A DNA stretch of 64,000 nucleotides, from NCBI RefSeq assembly GCF_002104765.1, contig NZ_NCXM01000032.1:1-64000 (forward strand), read 5' to 3'. Below, in pieces: positions 1 to 8,812 of this stretch; positions within the stretch are counted from its first letter, which is position 1; each line of letters opens with the position of its first letter. Position numbers and translations under genes: made by a program. The notes under the pieces are model-generated. The model did no database searches. It saw only the letters and a list, made by a program, of their open reading frames with translations, and was not told where the DNA came from. Source of the DNA: Mycolicibacterium vulneris. Its GTDB lineage: Bacteria > Actinomycetota > Actinomycetes > Mycobacteriales > Mycobacteriaceae.

Positions 1-1
1 G

Positions 2-151
2 CCACCGCCACCGGCGGCGCCCCCACCACCGCTGCCGGTCGCCACCGTCGCGCCCGACGGCCGGGAGGTCCCGCCACGCCGGCTTGATCCCGCGGGAGGC
101 GATCCGCTCGACAAGTTGCAGCAGGTGCTGCAGGACGCCGCGTCCCCGTAA
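2..151 (+). CDS. C-terminal end of a proline-rich protein (cut by window start)
   Basis: An open frame enters from the left edge and stops at TAA 149-151, giving 49 residues. It opens with a run of Pro and Ala (PPPPAAPPPPLPV) and ends in a charged tail, DPLDKLQQVLQDAASP. Pro/Ala-rich linkers are common in mycobacterial cell-envelope and exported proteins. The start and the main domain lie outside the window, so the function cannot be told. It is on the same strand as the next gene, 20 bases upstream of it. Confidence 0.6.
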   Translation, partial: PPPPAAPPPPLPVATVAPDGREVPPRRLDPAGGDPLDKLQQVLQDAASP

Positions 152-171
152 CGTTCTGTCAGGCTCTTGGT

Positions 172-555
172 ATGAACGAACGGTGCCCGTGCGGCAGCGA
201 CAACAGCTATAGCGCCTGTTGCGGGCCGCTTCACGAGGGTGGGTCGCAAGCCCGGACGGCCGAGGAATTGATGCGGTCTCGGTATTCGGCATTCGCCTAC
301 GGTGACGCCGATTACCTGTTCCGCACGTGGCACCCGCGCACCCGCCCGGCCGACGTGACCGTCGACCCGGGCATCACCTGGACCGGCTTACACGTGGTCG
401 ACACCCTGGCGGGGGGGCCGGGCGATGATGCCGGGGAAGTGGAATTCACCGCCCGCTACGAGTCCGCGGGCCGCGCCGGCAGCCTGCATGAGCGCAGCCG
501 CTTCGAACGCCGCGCCGGCCGATGGTTGTACCTCGACGCCGTAGACGATTCGTAG
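172..555 (+). CDS. YchJ/UPF0225-like SEC-C motif protein
   Basis: 127 residues. The N-terminus carries a cysteine-rich SEC-C zinc motif (CPCGSDNSYSACCG, residues 5-18). It is followed by the YchJ core with RSRYSAFAYGDADYLFRTWHP (about 36-56) and a C-terminal ERRAGRWLYLDA. This is the complete architecture of the YchJ family, small cytoplasmic zinc proteins of unknown role with an NTF2-like fold. The start ATG 172 lies 20 bases after the preceding stop. Family assignment is firm; the function is unknown. Confidence 0.85.
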   Translation: MNERCPCGSDNSYSACCGPLHEGGSQARTAEELMRSRYSAFAYGDADYLFRTWHPRTRPADVTVDPGITWTGLHVVDTLAGGPGDDAGEVEFTARYESAGRAGSLHERSRFERRAGRWLYLDAVDDS

Positions 556-578
556 CGGCGCTCCACGTCGATCTGCCT

Positions 579-652
579 TGGAGCGAGTGACGGGATTTGA
601 ACCCGTGTGTACGGCTTTGCAGGCCGCTGCCTAACCACTCAGCCACACCCGC
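579..652 (-). tRNA. tRNA-Cys (GCA)
   Basis: Read on the minus strand, the 5' acceptor strand GCGGGTG (652-646) pairs with CACTCGC (589-583). A discriminator base and an encoded CCA (581-579) follow. The anticodon stem CGGC/GCCG encloses the loop CTGCAAA, so the anticodon is GCA (Cys). The T arm shows GGGTTCAAATCCC. All arms of the cloverleaf are present. Confidence 0.95.
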
Positions 653-744
653 ACAATTCGCAACCATGCCAGCGAACGCGGGCATAGCCCAGTCTTTTAC
701 TCGGCCCGATCATTTCGGATAGGCGTGAGGCCGTTGACGGCGTC

Positions 745-2100
745 CTACAAATGAGGAAGGCCGGGCACCGGGATGTGCGGCATGGGCAGGGCCGGCGGCC
801 CGGCGGGGATTGGGGGACGCAGGGCGGGGATCGGAGGAGCGGATGCGCCGGGCGGAGGTGCGGCCGGCCCCGGAATCCGGGGCGGAGGCAAGGGCAATCC
901 GGGAGGGGGCGCCGGAAGCGCAGGCGGGGCAGCAGGCGCTGGTGCCGCGGGCGCCGGCGCCGCGGGCGCCGGTGGAACACGTGCCGGTGCCGGGGCCGGT
1001 GTCGGGGCGTTGGCAGGTGCGGGCGCTGACGGCGCGACGACGCGTGCGCCGATTTGTGGCCTGGTGTCGGCATGCGGTCGAATCGCGATCGCCAACGCGA
1101 TGACGAGGGCCAGCACGCCGCCGACAAACAACGCCAGTACGCTCAACGCCACCAAGAACGGCCGAGTGGCCCGCTGCTCGAACGGCGGAGCACCGGAGCC
1201 GGTCCACGGGCCGGCTGGCGAGTCGTCGACAAACGCGGGATAGACGCCGGTGCCGAACGCGACGGCCTCTGCGGGGTCGGCGCTATAGGCCAACGCCTCA
1301 GCACCACGTTCCACGGTGGCGGCACCGTCCGCGCCGCCGACAGCCAACGCATGGGGAACCACCGCACCGCTCGCAGGATCTTGCGCGTAAGCGATCGCTG
1401 CGGTCGAGGACGAGAACAACGGCGGATGTGCCGATGCCAGCGCCGCGCCCCGGGCCAGCGCCAGCTCCGGCTCCTCCGGTGTGCTCAATACAAGGGAACT
1501 GGCCGCCTGCAGCTCCTCTCGGATCGCGGCGATGTCGACGCCGTCGCTGCCGACTACGAACAAACCGTCTGGCCGGTGTTCCATCGCCTCGGCATCAGCG
1601 GCCATCGCGATCAACGTGGCCAACGCCTCGTATTCGTCATCGGGGAGTTCCTGGCGGCGCATATCGGCGATCGAACCGTCGGCAGTGTCCACCACGGCCA
1701 TCGTCGCGGTGGTTGGCTCAACAAACAGCAACGCGGTCTGCGCGTACCGGGTCGTATTGCCCACCGTCTGGGTCAACGCGGCCGCCGCCAGAAATGCCGA
1801 GACCAGCATGACTTTCTCGAGCCTCTGCCCGGACAGCAACTCTTCCAGGGCGGCGGCCTCGGTGGCATCGGTCCACGTCACGCCGATCGAAGCCAGCCGG
1901 CAACCGGTTTCGGCCGCTGCCTCCCGCGTTCCCAGGATTGCCGAGACAACCTGATGGGGCGCCGCCTGATCTGCTCGATTTTGAGTAGGGGACACTTCGA
2001 ACTCGTCCGTGTCGACCGTGGCACCGTCGGCGTGTTCCCCTTCGACCACGACCATATGGACCGCCGTGGGTGTCATGGACACACCGAGTACGGTTTCCAC
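745..2100 (-). CDS. DUF7159-like mycobacterial membrane protein with Pro/Ala-rich tail
   Basis: About 451 residues from GTG 2100; GTG 2112 is an alternative. Near the start is VLGVSMTPTAVHMVVVEG, a beta-hairpin-like opening typical of a mycobacterial family of unknown function, and reminiscent of phosphate-1 of actin-like ATPase folds (inference only). A single membrane segment (LVALSVLALFVGGVLALVIAL) lies about two thirds along. After it comes a roughly 100-residue Pro/Ala-rich tail probably outside the membrane. The purine-rich GGGAGGGG just before GTG 2100 could serve either start. It stands alone between tRNA-Cys and the aldehyde dehydrogenase. The function is unknown. Confidence 0.7.
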   Translation of the reverse strand: METVLGVSMTPTAVHMVVVEGEHADGATVDTDEFEVSPTQNRADQAAPHQVVSAILGTREAAAETGCRLASIGVTWTDATEAAALEELLSGQRLEKVMLVSAFLAAAALTQTVGNTTRYAQTALLFVEPTTATMAVVDTADGSIADMRRQELPDDEYEALATLIAMAADAEAMEHRPDGLFVVGSDGVDIAAIREELQAASSLVLSTPEEPELALARGAALASAHPPLFSSSTAAIAYAQDPASGAVVPHALAVGGADGAATVERGAEALAYSADPAEAVAFGTGVYPAFVDDSPAGPWTGSGAPPFEQRATRPFLVALSVLALFVGGVLALVIALAIAIRPHADTRPQIGARVVAPSAPAPANAPTPAPAPARVPPAPAAPAPAAPAPAAPPALPAPPPGLPLPPPRIPGPAAPPPGASAPPIPALRPPIPAGPPALPMPHIPVPGLPHL

Positions 2101-2330
2101 CGCCCCTCCCACATGGCTTGATGCGGACCCAACCCGACGTCCAGCCTATCCCTTGTAACGCAGTCGAAGCCGAGGCGCCGTCGTCGGCGGTCGAGGCGAT
2201 GGCCGCGTGTCGGCGGTGACTACGGATGCCGCCTCCCGTCGTCGTCGGGAAAGGCTGTCCGGGACCGGGGAGTCAGCTTGGCAGACAAGCGAATTGGTGC
2301 TCGCGGATCCCGCCGCCGCTCGCGAACGAA

Positions 2331-3737
2331 TCAGAGTCCGATGTAGACGGCCTTGGTGTTGAAGTAGGCCTCGATGCCCTTGCGGCCGCGCTCGCCGCCC
2401 CAGCCCGACTGCTTGTGGCCGCTGATCGGCATCGACGGGTCGGCCGCGAGCGAGGAGTTCACCCAAATCTGGCCCGCGCGAAGCTCATTCACCACGCGAT
2501 GGGCGCGGCTGAGGTTCTCGGTCCAAATCGAGCCCGCCAGCCCGTAGTGTGTGTCGTTCGCCGCGGCGATCACCTCGTCCTCGTCGTCGAACGGGATCAC
2601 ACAGCCGACCGGGCCGAAGATCTCCTCTTTGATGAGCCGCATGTCCGGCGTGGTGTTGGTGACGATCGTCGCCTCGTAGAAGTAGCCCTTGCGGTCCATC
2701 GGCTTGCCGCCGGTGATCACCTGCGCGCCGCCGGCCACGCCGTCGTTCACGATGCCTTCCACGCGCGTGCGCTGCTTCTCGCTGATCAGCGGCCCCAGCA
2801 CCGAATCGGGATCATCGCTGCCGCCCATCGGCAACATCTGCGCGAACCCCGCGAGGCCCTCGACCACCTGGTCGTAGATGCCGCGCTGCACGTACATGCG
2901 CGAGGTACACGAGCAGTTCTGCCCCGAGCCGGCGAGCAGGCCCATGCCGGCCCCCATGATGGCCTTGTCCAGGTTGGCATCGTCGAACATGATCAGCGGC
3001 GACTTACCGCCGAGCTCGAGCGTCAGCCGCTTGAGGTTGCCCGCGGCCGCCTTCACGATCAGCCGCCCGACCTCCGTCGACCCGGTGAACGAGATCTTGT
3101 CGACGTCCGGATGCGCAGTGAGTGCGGCACCCGTCGTCTCGCCGTAGCCGGTGATCACGTTCAGGACGCCGTCGGGCAGACCCGCCTCGCGGAAGATCTC
3201 TTCCAATTTCAGCGCGGTGAGCGGCGTCTCTTCGGCGGGCTTGAGGACGGCGCTGCACCCCGCCGCGAGTGCGGGCGCGACCTTGAGCATCGCGACGAAA
3301 AACGGCCCGTTCCAAGGAATGATGAGCCCGACGACGCCGACCGGCTCGAGCTGGGTGAAGGTGTGGTAGGTCTCCCAGGTGCCGAGCAGACCGTCGGAGA
3401 CGAGATTGGCCGACTCGCCGTGGATCTTGCCGACCCAACCGGCGTAGTACTTCAGCATGTCCACCGATACCGGGATGATGTGGCCGGCGGCCGTCAGGTT
3501 CATGCCGTTGTCTTGGGCCTCGAGCGCGGCCAACTCGTCTTTGCGTTCCTCGATGATGCGCGCGGCGCGGAAGAGAACGTTGGCGCGGTGCGACGCGGGC
3601 GCCTTGCGCCAGACACCCGACTCGAAGGTCTCGCGCGCCCGGGCCACCGCCGCGTCGACGGCCGCCTGGTCCGAATCGGGGACCTCCGCGATCTGCTCCT
3701 CGTTGGACGGGTTGAAGACCGCAATGGTGTTACTCAA
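2331..3737 (-). CDS. NAD(P)+-dependent aldehyde dehydrogenase
   Basis: 468 residues, normal for the ALDH superfamily, which oxidises aldehydes to carboxylates. Visible are the oxyanion Asn in PWNGP (N143), the nucleotide-binding FTGSTEVG (217-224), the general base Glu in LELGGKSP (E241) and the catalytic Cys in GQNC (C275). The first ATG upstream in another frame stops at once, so the start is TTG 3737, with GAGG about five bases before it. The substrate cannot be predicted. It stands alone on its strand, convergent with nothing obvious. Confidence 0.93.
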   Translation of the reverse strand: MSNTIAVFNPSNEEQIAEVPDSDQAAVDAAVARARETFESGVWRKAPASHRANVLFRAARIIEERKDELAALEAQDNGMNLTAAGHIIPVSVDMLKYYAGWVGKIHGESANLVSDGLLGTWETYHTFTQLEPVGVVGLIIPWNGPFFVAMLKVAPALAAGCSAVLKPAEETPLTALKLEEIFREAGLPDGVLNVITGYGETTGAALTAHPDVDKISFTGSTEVGRLIVKAAAGNLKRLTLELGGKSPLIMFDDANLDKAIMGAGMGLLAGSGQNCSCTSRMYVQRGIYDQVVEGLAGFAQMLPMGGSDDPDSVLGPLISEKQRTRVEGIVNDGVAGGAQVITGGKPMDRKGYFYEATIVTNTTPDMRLIKEEIFGPVGCVIPFDDEDEVIAAANDTHYGLAGSIWTENLSRAHRVVNELRAGQIWVNSSLAADPSMPISGHKQSGWGGERGRKGIEAYFNTKAVYIGL

Positions 3738-3951
3738 TGTTCCTCATGGCCCTTCACTTGCGGTAAATGCTGTCGTCGCGCGACAGAGGTTACGCGCTTA
3801 ACCACAGGGTGTCCAGCACGCCCCGGCGTCACGCGGGACGTCAGACACGGGCGGATTGCGCTGGTCACCGGGCTGCCGACACCGGACCGACGATTCGTTG
3901 GCTGCGGGTTTGAAGCCGGCCCGCGCATGAATTGGCGGCTAGATTACCCAT

Positions 3952-4884
3952 ATGCGGGTTTGTCGCCTGTTTGGCGTAGTCCTGGCAATGCTCACGGCGG
4001 GTCTGCTGTGGGCATCTCCCGCCGGGGCGCAGCCGCCGCCCAAGCTCACCGATCACATCACGGACAGCACCGGGGTGTTGAGTGCTTCCGACCGCGCAGC
4101 GGTCAGCGCTGCCATCGACCGGCTCAACCGCGATCGCCACATCCAACTGTGGGTGGTCTACGTCGACAACTTCAACAGGTTCAAACCCGACAACTGGGCC
4201 GAGCGAACCCGCAGTGCCAGCGGGTTGGGCGACCACGACGCGCTGCTGGCCGTGGCCACGAACACCAAGCTGTACGCGTTCAGCGTGCCGCCACAGGTGC
4301 AGGGCCTGACGCCGGCCGAGCTGAACAGCTTGCAAACCAACCAAATTGAACCGGTACTGGGCGCGAGGAATTGGGGCGGTGCCGCGGTCGCCGCGGCCGA
4401 CGGGTTGGACAAATCGACAAGCTCGGCAAAGCCGGCGAGCTCGTCGAAGCCGATCTGGCCGTTGATCGCTACCGCCGTCGTTGTGGTCGTGCTTTTGATC
4501 GCATTGCTTCTGCTTCTGGTGCTGGTGCTGTTGCGTGCGCGCCGGCGCCGGCGCGCCGTCCGCAGCGGTGGACAGCTGGACATCGGCGGGGGCGATCATG
4601 CGGTGCAGCAGGCGTTGTCCGTCGCGGATGCCAGAGTGCGTCAAATCTCCGACTATGTCGCCCGGTATCGGTCCAACATCGGCTCCGAGGCCCAAGCGCG
4701 GCTCGACGAGGCGAAACGGCACTTGGCAGCCGCGCACGGCGTGGAAACGAGCAACGACAGCGACACCATTGCCTACGCCAACAGAGCATCGACGCTGGCC
4801 GCTCAGGCGCAAAGCCTGGCCAACGGCGACGTTCTGGAAGCCCACCGCACACCGCGGCGACGAGGCAGCACGTCTACCCGGTGA
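3952..4884 (+). CDS. TPM-domain (TLP18.3/Psb32/MOLO-1) membrane protein
   Basis: 310 residues. A signal peptide (about 1-26, ending ASPAGA) precedes a TPM domain (31-150) with ITDSTGVLS, LWVVYVD and a GLGDHDALLAVA core. A Ser/Lys linker and one strong membrane segment (168-194) with an arginine-rich stop follow, then a cytoplasmic alpha-helical tail. TPM domains are extracytoplasmic alpha/beta modules linked elsewhere to membrane-protein quality control. The M. tuberculosis relative I recall (Rv2345) is about twice as long. No frameshifted continuation was found here, so this looks like a naturally short form. The role is unknown. Confidence 0.75.
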   Translation: MRVCRLFGVVLAMLTAGLLWASPAGAQPPPKLTDHITDSTGVLSASDRAAVSAAIDRLNRDRHIQLWVVYVDNFNRFKPDNWAERTRSASGLGDHDALLAVATNTKLYAFSVPPQVQGLTPAELNSLQTNQIEPVLGARNWGGAAVAAADGLDKSTSSAKPASSSKPIWPLIATAVVVVVLLIALLLLLVLVLLRARRRRRAVRSGGQLDIGGGDHAVQQALSVADARVRQISDYVARYRSNIGSEAQARLDEAKRHLAAAHGVETSNDSDTIAYANRASTLAAQAQSLANGDVLEAHRTPRRRGSTSTR

Positions 4885-4942
4885 TCGGCCAAATCGACCA
4901 AACCAAAAGCCGCGCAGGTCATTTGGTGGCGGATCACCAGCG

Positions 4943-6544
4943 TCAGCGGTAGACGGCACGCAGCAGCATCAGCGTCTGCTCGACGGTCTCCTCCCTATCC
5001 CGCGTCGCGTCGACCCGCAGCGGGGACGGCTGCTCATCGGGAGGCGTGAACGCGGCCCGCAGCTCGGGCCACAGCTCGATCCGCGCATCCGAGACAACAC
5101 CTTGCTCGGTGGCACGCCGCTCAAGTCGTGCGATCAGGGTGGCGTCGTCCGCCTCGCACAGCACGACGCGCAGGTCGGCCCCGAGCCGGTGCGCCAGTTG
5201 CTGCATCTGGGACCGCTCGCGCGGATTGCCGAATGTCGCATCGACGACCACGCCGCGGCCGCGGCGTAACCAGCGCGCCGCGTCGCGACGCAGCGCGGCA
5301 TACGTGCTCCGCGTCATGGCGGGATCGTAGAGCCCCGAGCCAAATTCATCGTTACCGCGCCGAGTGGGCTCAATGCCCGCCATTCTCTTGCGCGCCACGT
5401 CTGACGAGAGGTGCACCAGCCCCAATCGGCCGGCAAGCGCGCGCGCGAGGGTGGTCTTGCCGCTTGCCGGCAGACCCATGGTGACCACCACCGGTCGGTG
5501 GGGTAGGCCACCCGCGTGCGCCCACGCCAAATCGAAATACGCCCGGGATTCGTCGATGAGCTGACGCGCGTCGCCACCGGATGCCCGTTCGGTCTGTGCT
5601 AGACGCAGGCTGCGGACCTTGCCGCGCACGTAGGCCCGGTAGCAGGTATAGAAGTCGAGCAGGCTGACCAGTCCGTCGTCGCCGCTGGCGCGCACGTAGG
5701 AATCGACGAACCCCCATGCCAGGTCCGCCCGGCCGTGGTACTCGAAATCCATTGCCAGAAAAGCCACTTCCGAGGCCAGGTCGGCGCACCGATAGCGCGG
5801 GGCGAACTGCAAGCTGTCGAACAGCAGGATCTGGCCGTCGTCGATGCAGATGCTGGCGGCGTGCAGGTCGCCGTGGCCGTCCCGCACGTGCCCGTCGGCC
5901 ACGCGCCGCTCGAGCAACGACGCTTGTTGCTGCACGAACTGGTCGACGTAGGTTCGGATGTCCTCGTTGACGTCGCTCGAAATGGTTCGACCGACGAAAG
6001 GGCGTATCTGGTCGAAGTTCTCCCGCCAGTTCGCGATCACACTGGAAGGTCGCCCGTACGCATCGATGTCGGGACCGGTTTGGGCCCGGCTGTGCAGCTT
6101 GGCCAGCGTGCGGCCGATTCGTCGCGCGAGATGCATGTCGACGTCGCCGCGCGCGAGCTTGGCCGGCAGCATGCCCTCTTCAGGCAGACGCCGCATCCAC
6201 ACAGCCGGCTCTCCCGACCCGGGTTCGCCGCCTATCCGGTAACGGCCATCCCGCTCGGTGACTTCGACGATTCCCAAATACATATGTGGACTGAACCGCC
6301 GATTGAGTCGCAGCTCCTCTTCGCAGTCGGCGCGACGCCGCTCGATGCTGGTGAAGTCGAGGAAACCCAGGTTTACCGGCTTCTTGAGCTTGTAGGCATA
6401 GGCGCCGGCGAGAAAGACCCACGAGCTGTGCGTCTCGTGGAGACATACGTCGTCGGCCGGCGGGTCGTAGGCATCGGATCGCAGCAAATCGGCGACGATC
6501 CGCGGGTGGCCGTCGGGTCCGGCTGGGTCGAAGGCATGCGTCAT
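4943..6544 (-). CDS. Aminoglycoside-phosphotransferase-like / P-loop kinase fusion (Rv2004c type)
   Basis: 533 residues in two halves. The first has an APH-kinase fold with the catalytic-loop-like HGDLHAASI (224-232) and a metal-loop-like LLFDSLQF. The second starts with Walker A GLPASGKT (357-364), followed by LVHLSSDVARK and VVVDATFGNPRERSQM, as in the chloramphenicol/polynucleotide kinase type of P-loop enzyme. The same fusion occurs in M. tuberculosis Rv2004c, a DosR-regulon gene whose substrate is unknown. ATG 6544 is the natural start, 30 bases after the peptidase gene upstream, so co-transcription is likely. No clear DosR box was found. Confidence 0.8.
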   Translation of the reverse strand: MTHAFDPAGPDGHPRIVADLLRSDAYDPPADDVCLHETHSSWVFLAGAYAYKLKKPVNLGFLDFTSIERRRADCEEELRLNRRFSPHMYLGIVEVTERDGRYRIGGEPGSGEPAVWMRRLPEEGMLPAKLARGDVDMHLARRIGRTLAKLHSRAQTGPDIDAYGRPSSVIANWRENFDQIRPFVGRTISSDVNEDIRTYVDQFVQQQASLLERRVADGHVRDGHGDLHAASICIDDGQILLFDSLQFAPRYRCADLASEVAFLAMDFEYHGRADLAWGFVDSYVRASGDDGLVSLLDFYTCYRAYVRGKVRSLRLAQTERASGGDARQLIDESRAYFDLAWAHAGGLPHRPVVVTMGLPASGKTTLARALAGRLGLVHLSSDVARKRMAGIEPTRRGNDEFGSGLYDPAMTRSTYAALRRDAARWLRRGRGVVVDATFGNPRERSQMQQLAHRLGADLRVVLCEADDATLIARLERRATEQGVVSDARIELWPELRAAFTPPDEQPSPLRVDATRDREETVEQTLMLLRAVYR

Positions 6545-6574
6545 GGTCTCGCCGAACGATTGCAGGCGGTTCGG

Positions 6575-7297
6575 CTAGCCGTCAAGGCTTTCGTATCCCG
6601 GCCGAACGTCGGCGGGCAACATTGTGCGCGTGACGCCGGTGCCCTCGAAGGTGAGCGCATGCGCGGGATAACGCAGGGGCTCAACGGTGCCGTCCGGGTG
6701 GGCGATGACGCCTCCGCCAGACGGAATGCCTAACCCGGTGGTCGTTCCCTTGAGCGTCTGAATTGTCCGCGACAGCCGGGCCCATTCGGCTCGCTCATCG
6801 TGCGCGTCGATAACCAGGGGGATCAGATCGAACATGCCGAGTATTTCCGTCGCCTCGGTATCCGATGTCTCGACGATGCCATAGCGTCCGAGCTGGACCG
6901 CACCGGCCGAAATGCCCACGAGAACAGCCCCTTTAGCGTATCGGTCCAGGATCAGGTCCTTCATGCCGGTTTTCTCGAACGTGTTCCAGCCGAGGCGCAC
7001 ATCGCCGCCCGCGAGGAGGATCAACCCAGCACGCTCCAGGAATGCGCGGTCGTCCGGTCCGAACGACGAACCGATCATCCGGCGATCGGTGATTCCCACA
7101 GCATCCATTGCCGCTTCGAAGATTTCGTAGAACTCCGGACGATCGCCGTTGGAGGCCCCGACGTACGCCGCGCTCATTGATGCGTACCGAGGCGATTTAT
7201 CGAAGGCTGTTTCGAGAAGCAATGTGCCGTCGCGTTTCCAGAACAGCAGCTGGCTGTCCGCCAGCAGATAGAGCGGTTTCGGTTGTGGCGCGGTCAC
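6575..7297 (-). CDS. Peptidase S51 / class I glutamine-amidotransferase-like protein
   Basis: 240 residues from GTG 7297. The family of peptidase E and cyanophycinase is recognised by the nucleophile elbow LVGISAGAVQLG (Ser130), preceded by SSFGPDDR and LLAGGDVRLGWN. These enzymes cleave Asp-X or beta-aspartyl bonds; the substrate here is unknown. An open frame continues upstream to 7540 but has the Arg-rich look of an out-of-frame shadow. The GTG start overlaps the stop of the preceding regulator gene in GTGA (7294-7297), so the two are translationally coupled. Confidence 0.8.
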   Translation of the reverse strand: MTAPQPKPLYLLADSQLLFWKRDGTLLLETAFDKSPRYASMSAAYVGASNGDRPEFYEIFEAAMDAVGITDRRMIGSSFGPDDRAFLERAGLILLAGGDVRLGWNTFEKTGMKDLILDRYAKGAVLVGISAGAVQLGRYGIVETSDTEATEILGMFDLIPLVIDAHDERAEWARLSRTIQTLKGTTTGLGIPSGGGVIAHPDGTVEPLRYPAHALTFEGTGVTRTMLPADVRPGYESLDG

Positions 7298-8589
7298 TTT
7301 GGCTGATCCTTGCCGGTGAGATTGTCGAACCGGGCCAGGGCGAGGTCGAGGTCCGCCTCGTCGAAGATTTCGACGCGGTTGATTAGGTCGCCTTCGACGG
7401 CGAACAGCATGATCATCCGCACTTCCGCGTCGAAGCCTTCTTGCGAGGTCATTTTCAGCACCTCGGTGAAGACGGCTCCGCGTTCGCTCAGTTGATGCAC
7501 GGCCTCGATGTAGACGCTGGAATCCGAAGTGATGTCCCAAACGGCACGAATAGATGCGGCCAGATCAGCACCCTCGATCGATACCAGCGGCCGACGATCG
7601 ATGTAAACCGGGTCCGGCGTCGTCGCGGGAAGTTTGTGACGATTGAATCGGGCGGCCACATCTGAAACCACCGACCACGCGTCTGCGTGGGCGGCCGCCT
7701 CGCCGGCGAGGTAGCGCGCGTCGAGTTCCTCGATGGCGGCGGCCACGTCATCGGGGTCGAAAAGGACATGAGCCGTCATCCGGCCGTCGGTGTCGATCTC
7801 GGCGACGCCGAGCATCTCGACGCCGAACTCTCCATGTCGCAGGGCACGGTTTGGGGCGCAGATATGAAGCAGGGCAAGGCGATCCCCGCGGGTCGCCAAG
7901 ACGGCGGACGTTATGGTCGGCGCCACTTCCGCGAGAGCTCGTATGTTTGAGATCACGACATCGCGGCCGTGCCACACTCCGATATTCACCACGCGACGGC
8001 GGTCGTCGACAAAACTGCCATCGGCCAGAATCTCGGCCACCGCCGCTTCGAGGTCACCGATGACCTCCGCGGCGCGACCCGTAGCCAGCAGGGCATCCGC
8101 CCGGTCCTCGATGAGGGCGGCGTGGCCCTCGATCCAGCGCGTCTTCTCGGACGTTCCGCGCCGGCCATCGGGCAGTTCGGGGATCCCGCGCCACAGGGCA
8201 AGGGCCTCCTCGAAGCGGGCCAGCGCTTGGCTGGTGTCGCCCGCGGCGGCGGCATCGCGTCCGAGTCGAGCCGCCGCCTTGTAGCGCGACGCGTCAACCT
8301 CGCTCTCGGCGAGGACCCAACCCGCCCCCTGGGTCAAGACAAAGCCGTCGCCGACGGAGCGACGCAGCGAAGAGATGTGGGTCTGCAGGGCTTTAGCGGC
8401 GGTGCGCGGCGGGTTCAGGCCCCAGAGCAGCTCGACGAGGGCGTCGGCCGGCACGACGGACCCGCAGTGCAGCCCGAGCATCGTGAGGATGGCGCGCGGT
8501 TTCGCGCCCGGTATGACGACGGACGCTCCGCCTCGCCGGACCTGGAGAGGACCCAAAACCCCCAGTTCCACCGATGAAAGCGTACCCAT
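7294..8589 (-). CDS. SARP/BTAD-type regulator fused to SnoaL (NTF2-like) domains, no NB-ARC core
   Basis: 431 residues. Residues 7-95 form an OmpR-like winged helix typical of SARPs (VLGPLQVRRG, RAILTMLGL, ALQTHISSLRR). Residues 100-187 look like a bacterial transcriptional activation domain. From about 190 on there are two SnoaL/NTF2-like stretches ending in EGDLINRVEIFDEADLDLAL. In related mycobacterial proteins as I recall them, an ATPase/TPR region separates these parts, so this copy may derive from an internal deletion. The frame is open and well used, so it is annotated as a gene. It probably controls itself and the coupled S51-like gene. It diverges from the GAF/SpoIIE gene across a 223-base gap. 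Confidence 0.75.
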   Translation of the reverse strand: MGTLSSVELGVLGPLQVRRGGASVVIPGAKPRAILTMLGLHCGSVVPADALVELLWGLNPPRTAAKALQTHISSLRRSVGDGFVLTQGAGWVLAESEVDASRYKAAARLGRDAAAAGDTSQALARFEEALALWRGIPELPDGRRGTSEKTRWIEGHAALIEDRADALLATGRAAEVIGDLEAAVAEILADGSFVDDRRRVVNIGVWHGRDVVISNIRALAEVAPTITSAVLATRGDRLALLHICAPNRALRHGEFGVEMLGVAEIDTDGRMTAHVLFDPDDVAAAIEELDARYLAGEAAAHADAWSVVSDVAARFNRHKLPATTPDPVYIDRRPLVSIEGADLAASIRAVWDITSDSSVYIEAVHQLSERGAVFTEVLKMTSQEGFDAEVRMIMLFAVEGDLINRVEIFDEADLDLALARFDNLTGKDQPK

Positions 8590-8812
8590 GTCAGCAATCT
8601 TGGGCGGGACAATTCAATACTCGGTCAAGATCGAGTAAAGCCCGCGCTGCCTGCAGTTCGTTGACCGCCAGCAACGATGCGTGACCTCGATGGATGCCTA
8701 CCAGCTACTCCGCGGCCCCTCACCGATCGGTGCGCTGAAAGGGCCGGGGTCGTGCTGTGCTCATCCAGATGCCGAACATCGGTGTTCACCCGACCGTTTA
8801 CCGTAGGTACCT

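Noticed and set aside
2146..2330. A gene in the gap before the aldehyde dehydrogenase end
   Set aside because: Open frames here are Arg/Ser-rich and run into the dehydrogenase in the wrong frame. No ribosome site or motif is seen.
2226..4349. Long open frame (about 700 codons) antisense to the aldehyde dehydrogenase
   Set aside because: It is the GC-rich shadow of the dehydrogenase and the TPM gene, with His/Arg/Val-rich composition. The real genes carry all family motifs.
8590..8812. A SigF-type promoter (GTTT-N-GGGTAT) before the GAF/SpoIIE gene
   Set aside because: GTTTACC and GGTACC are present, but the spacing is far too short.
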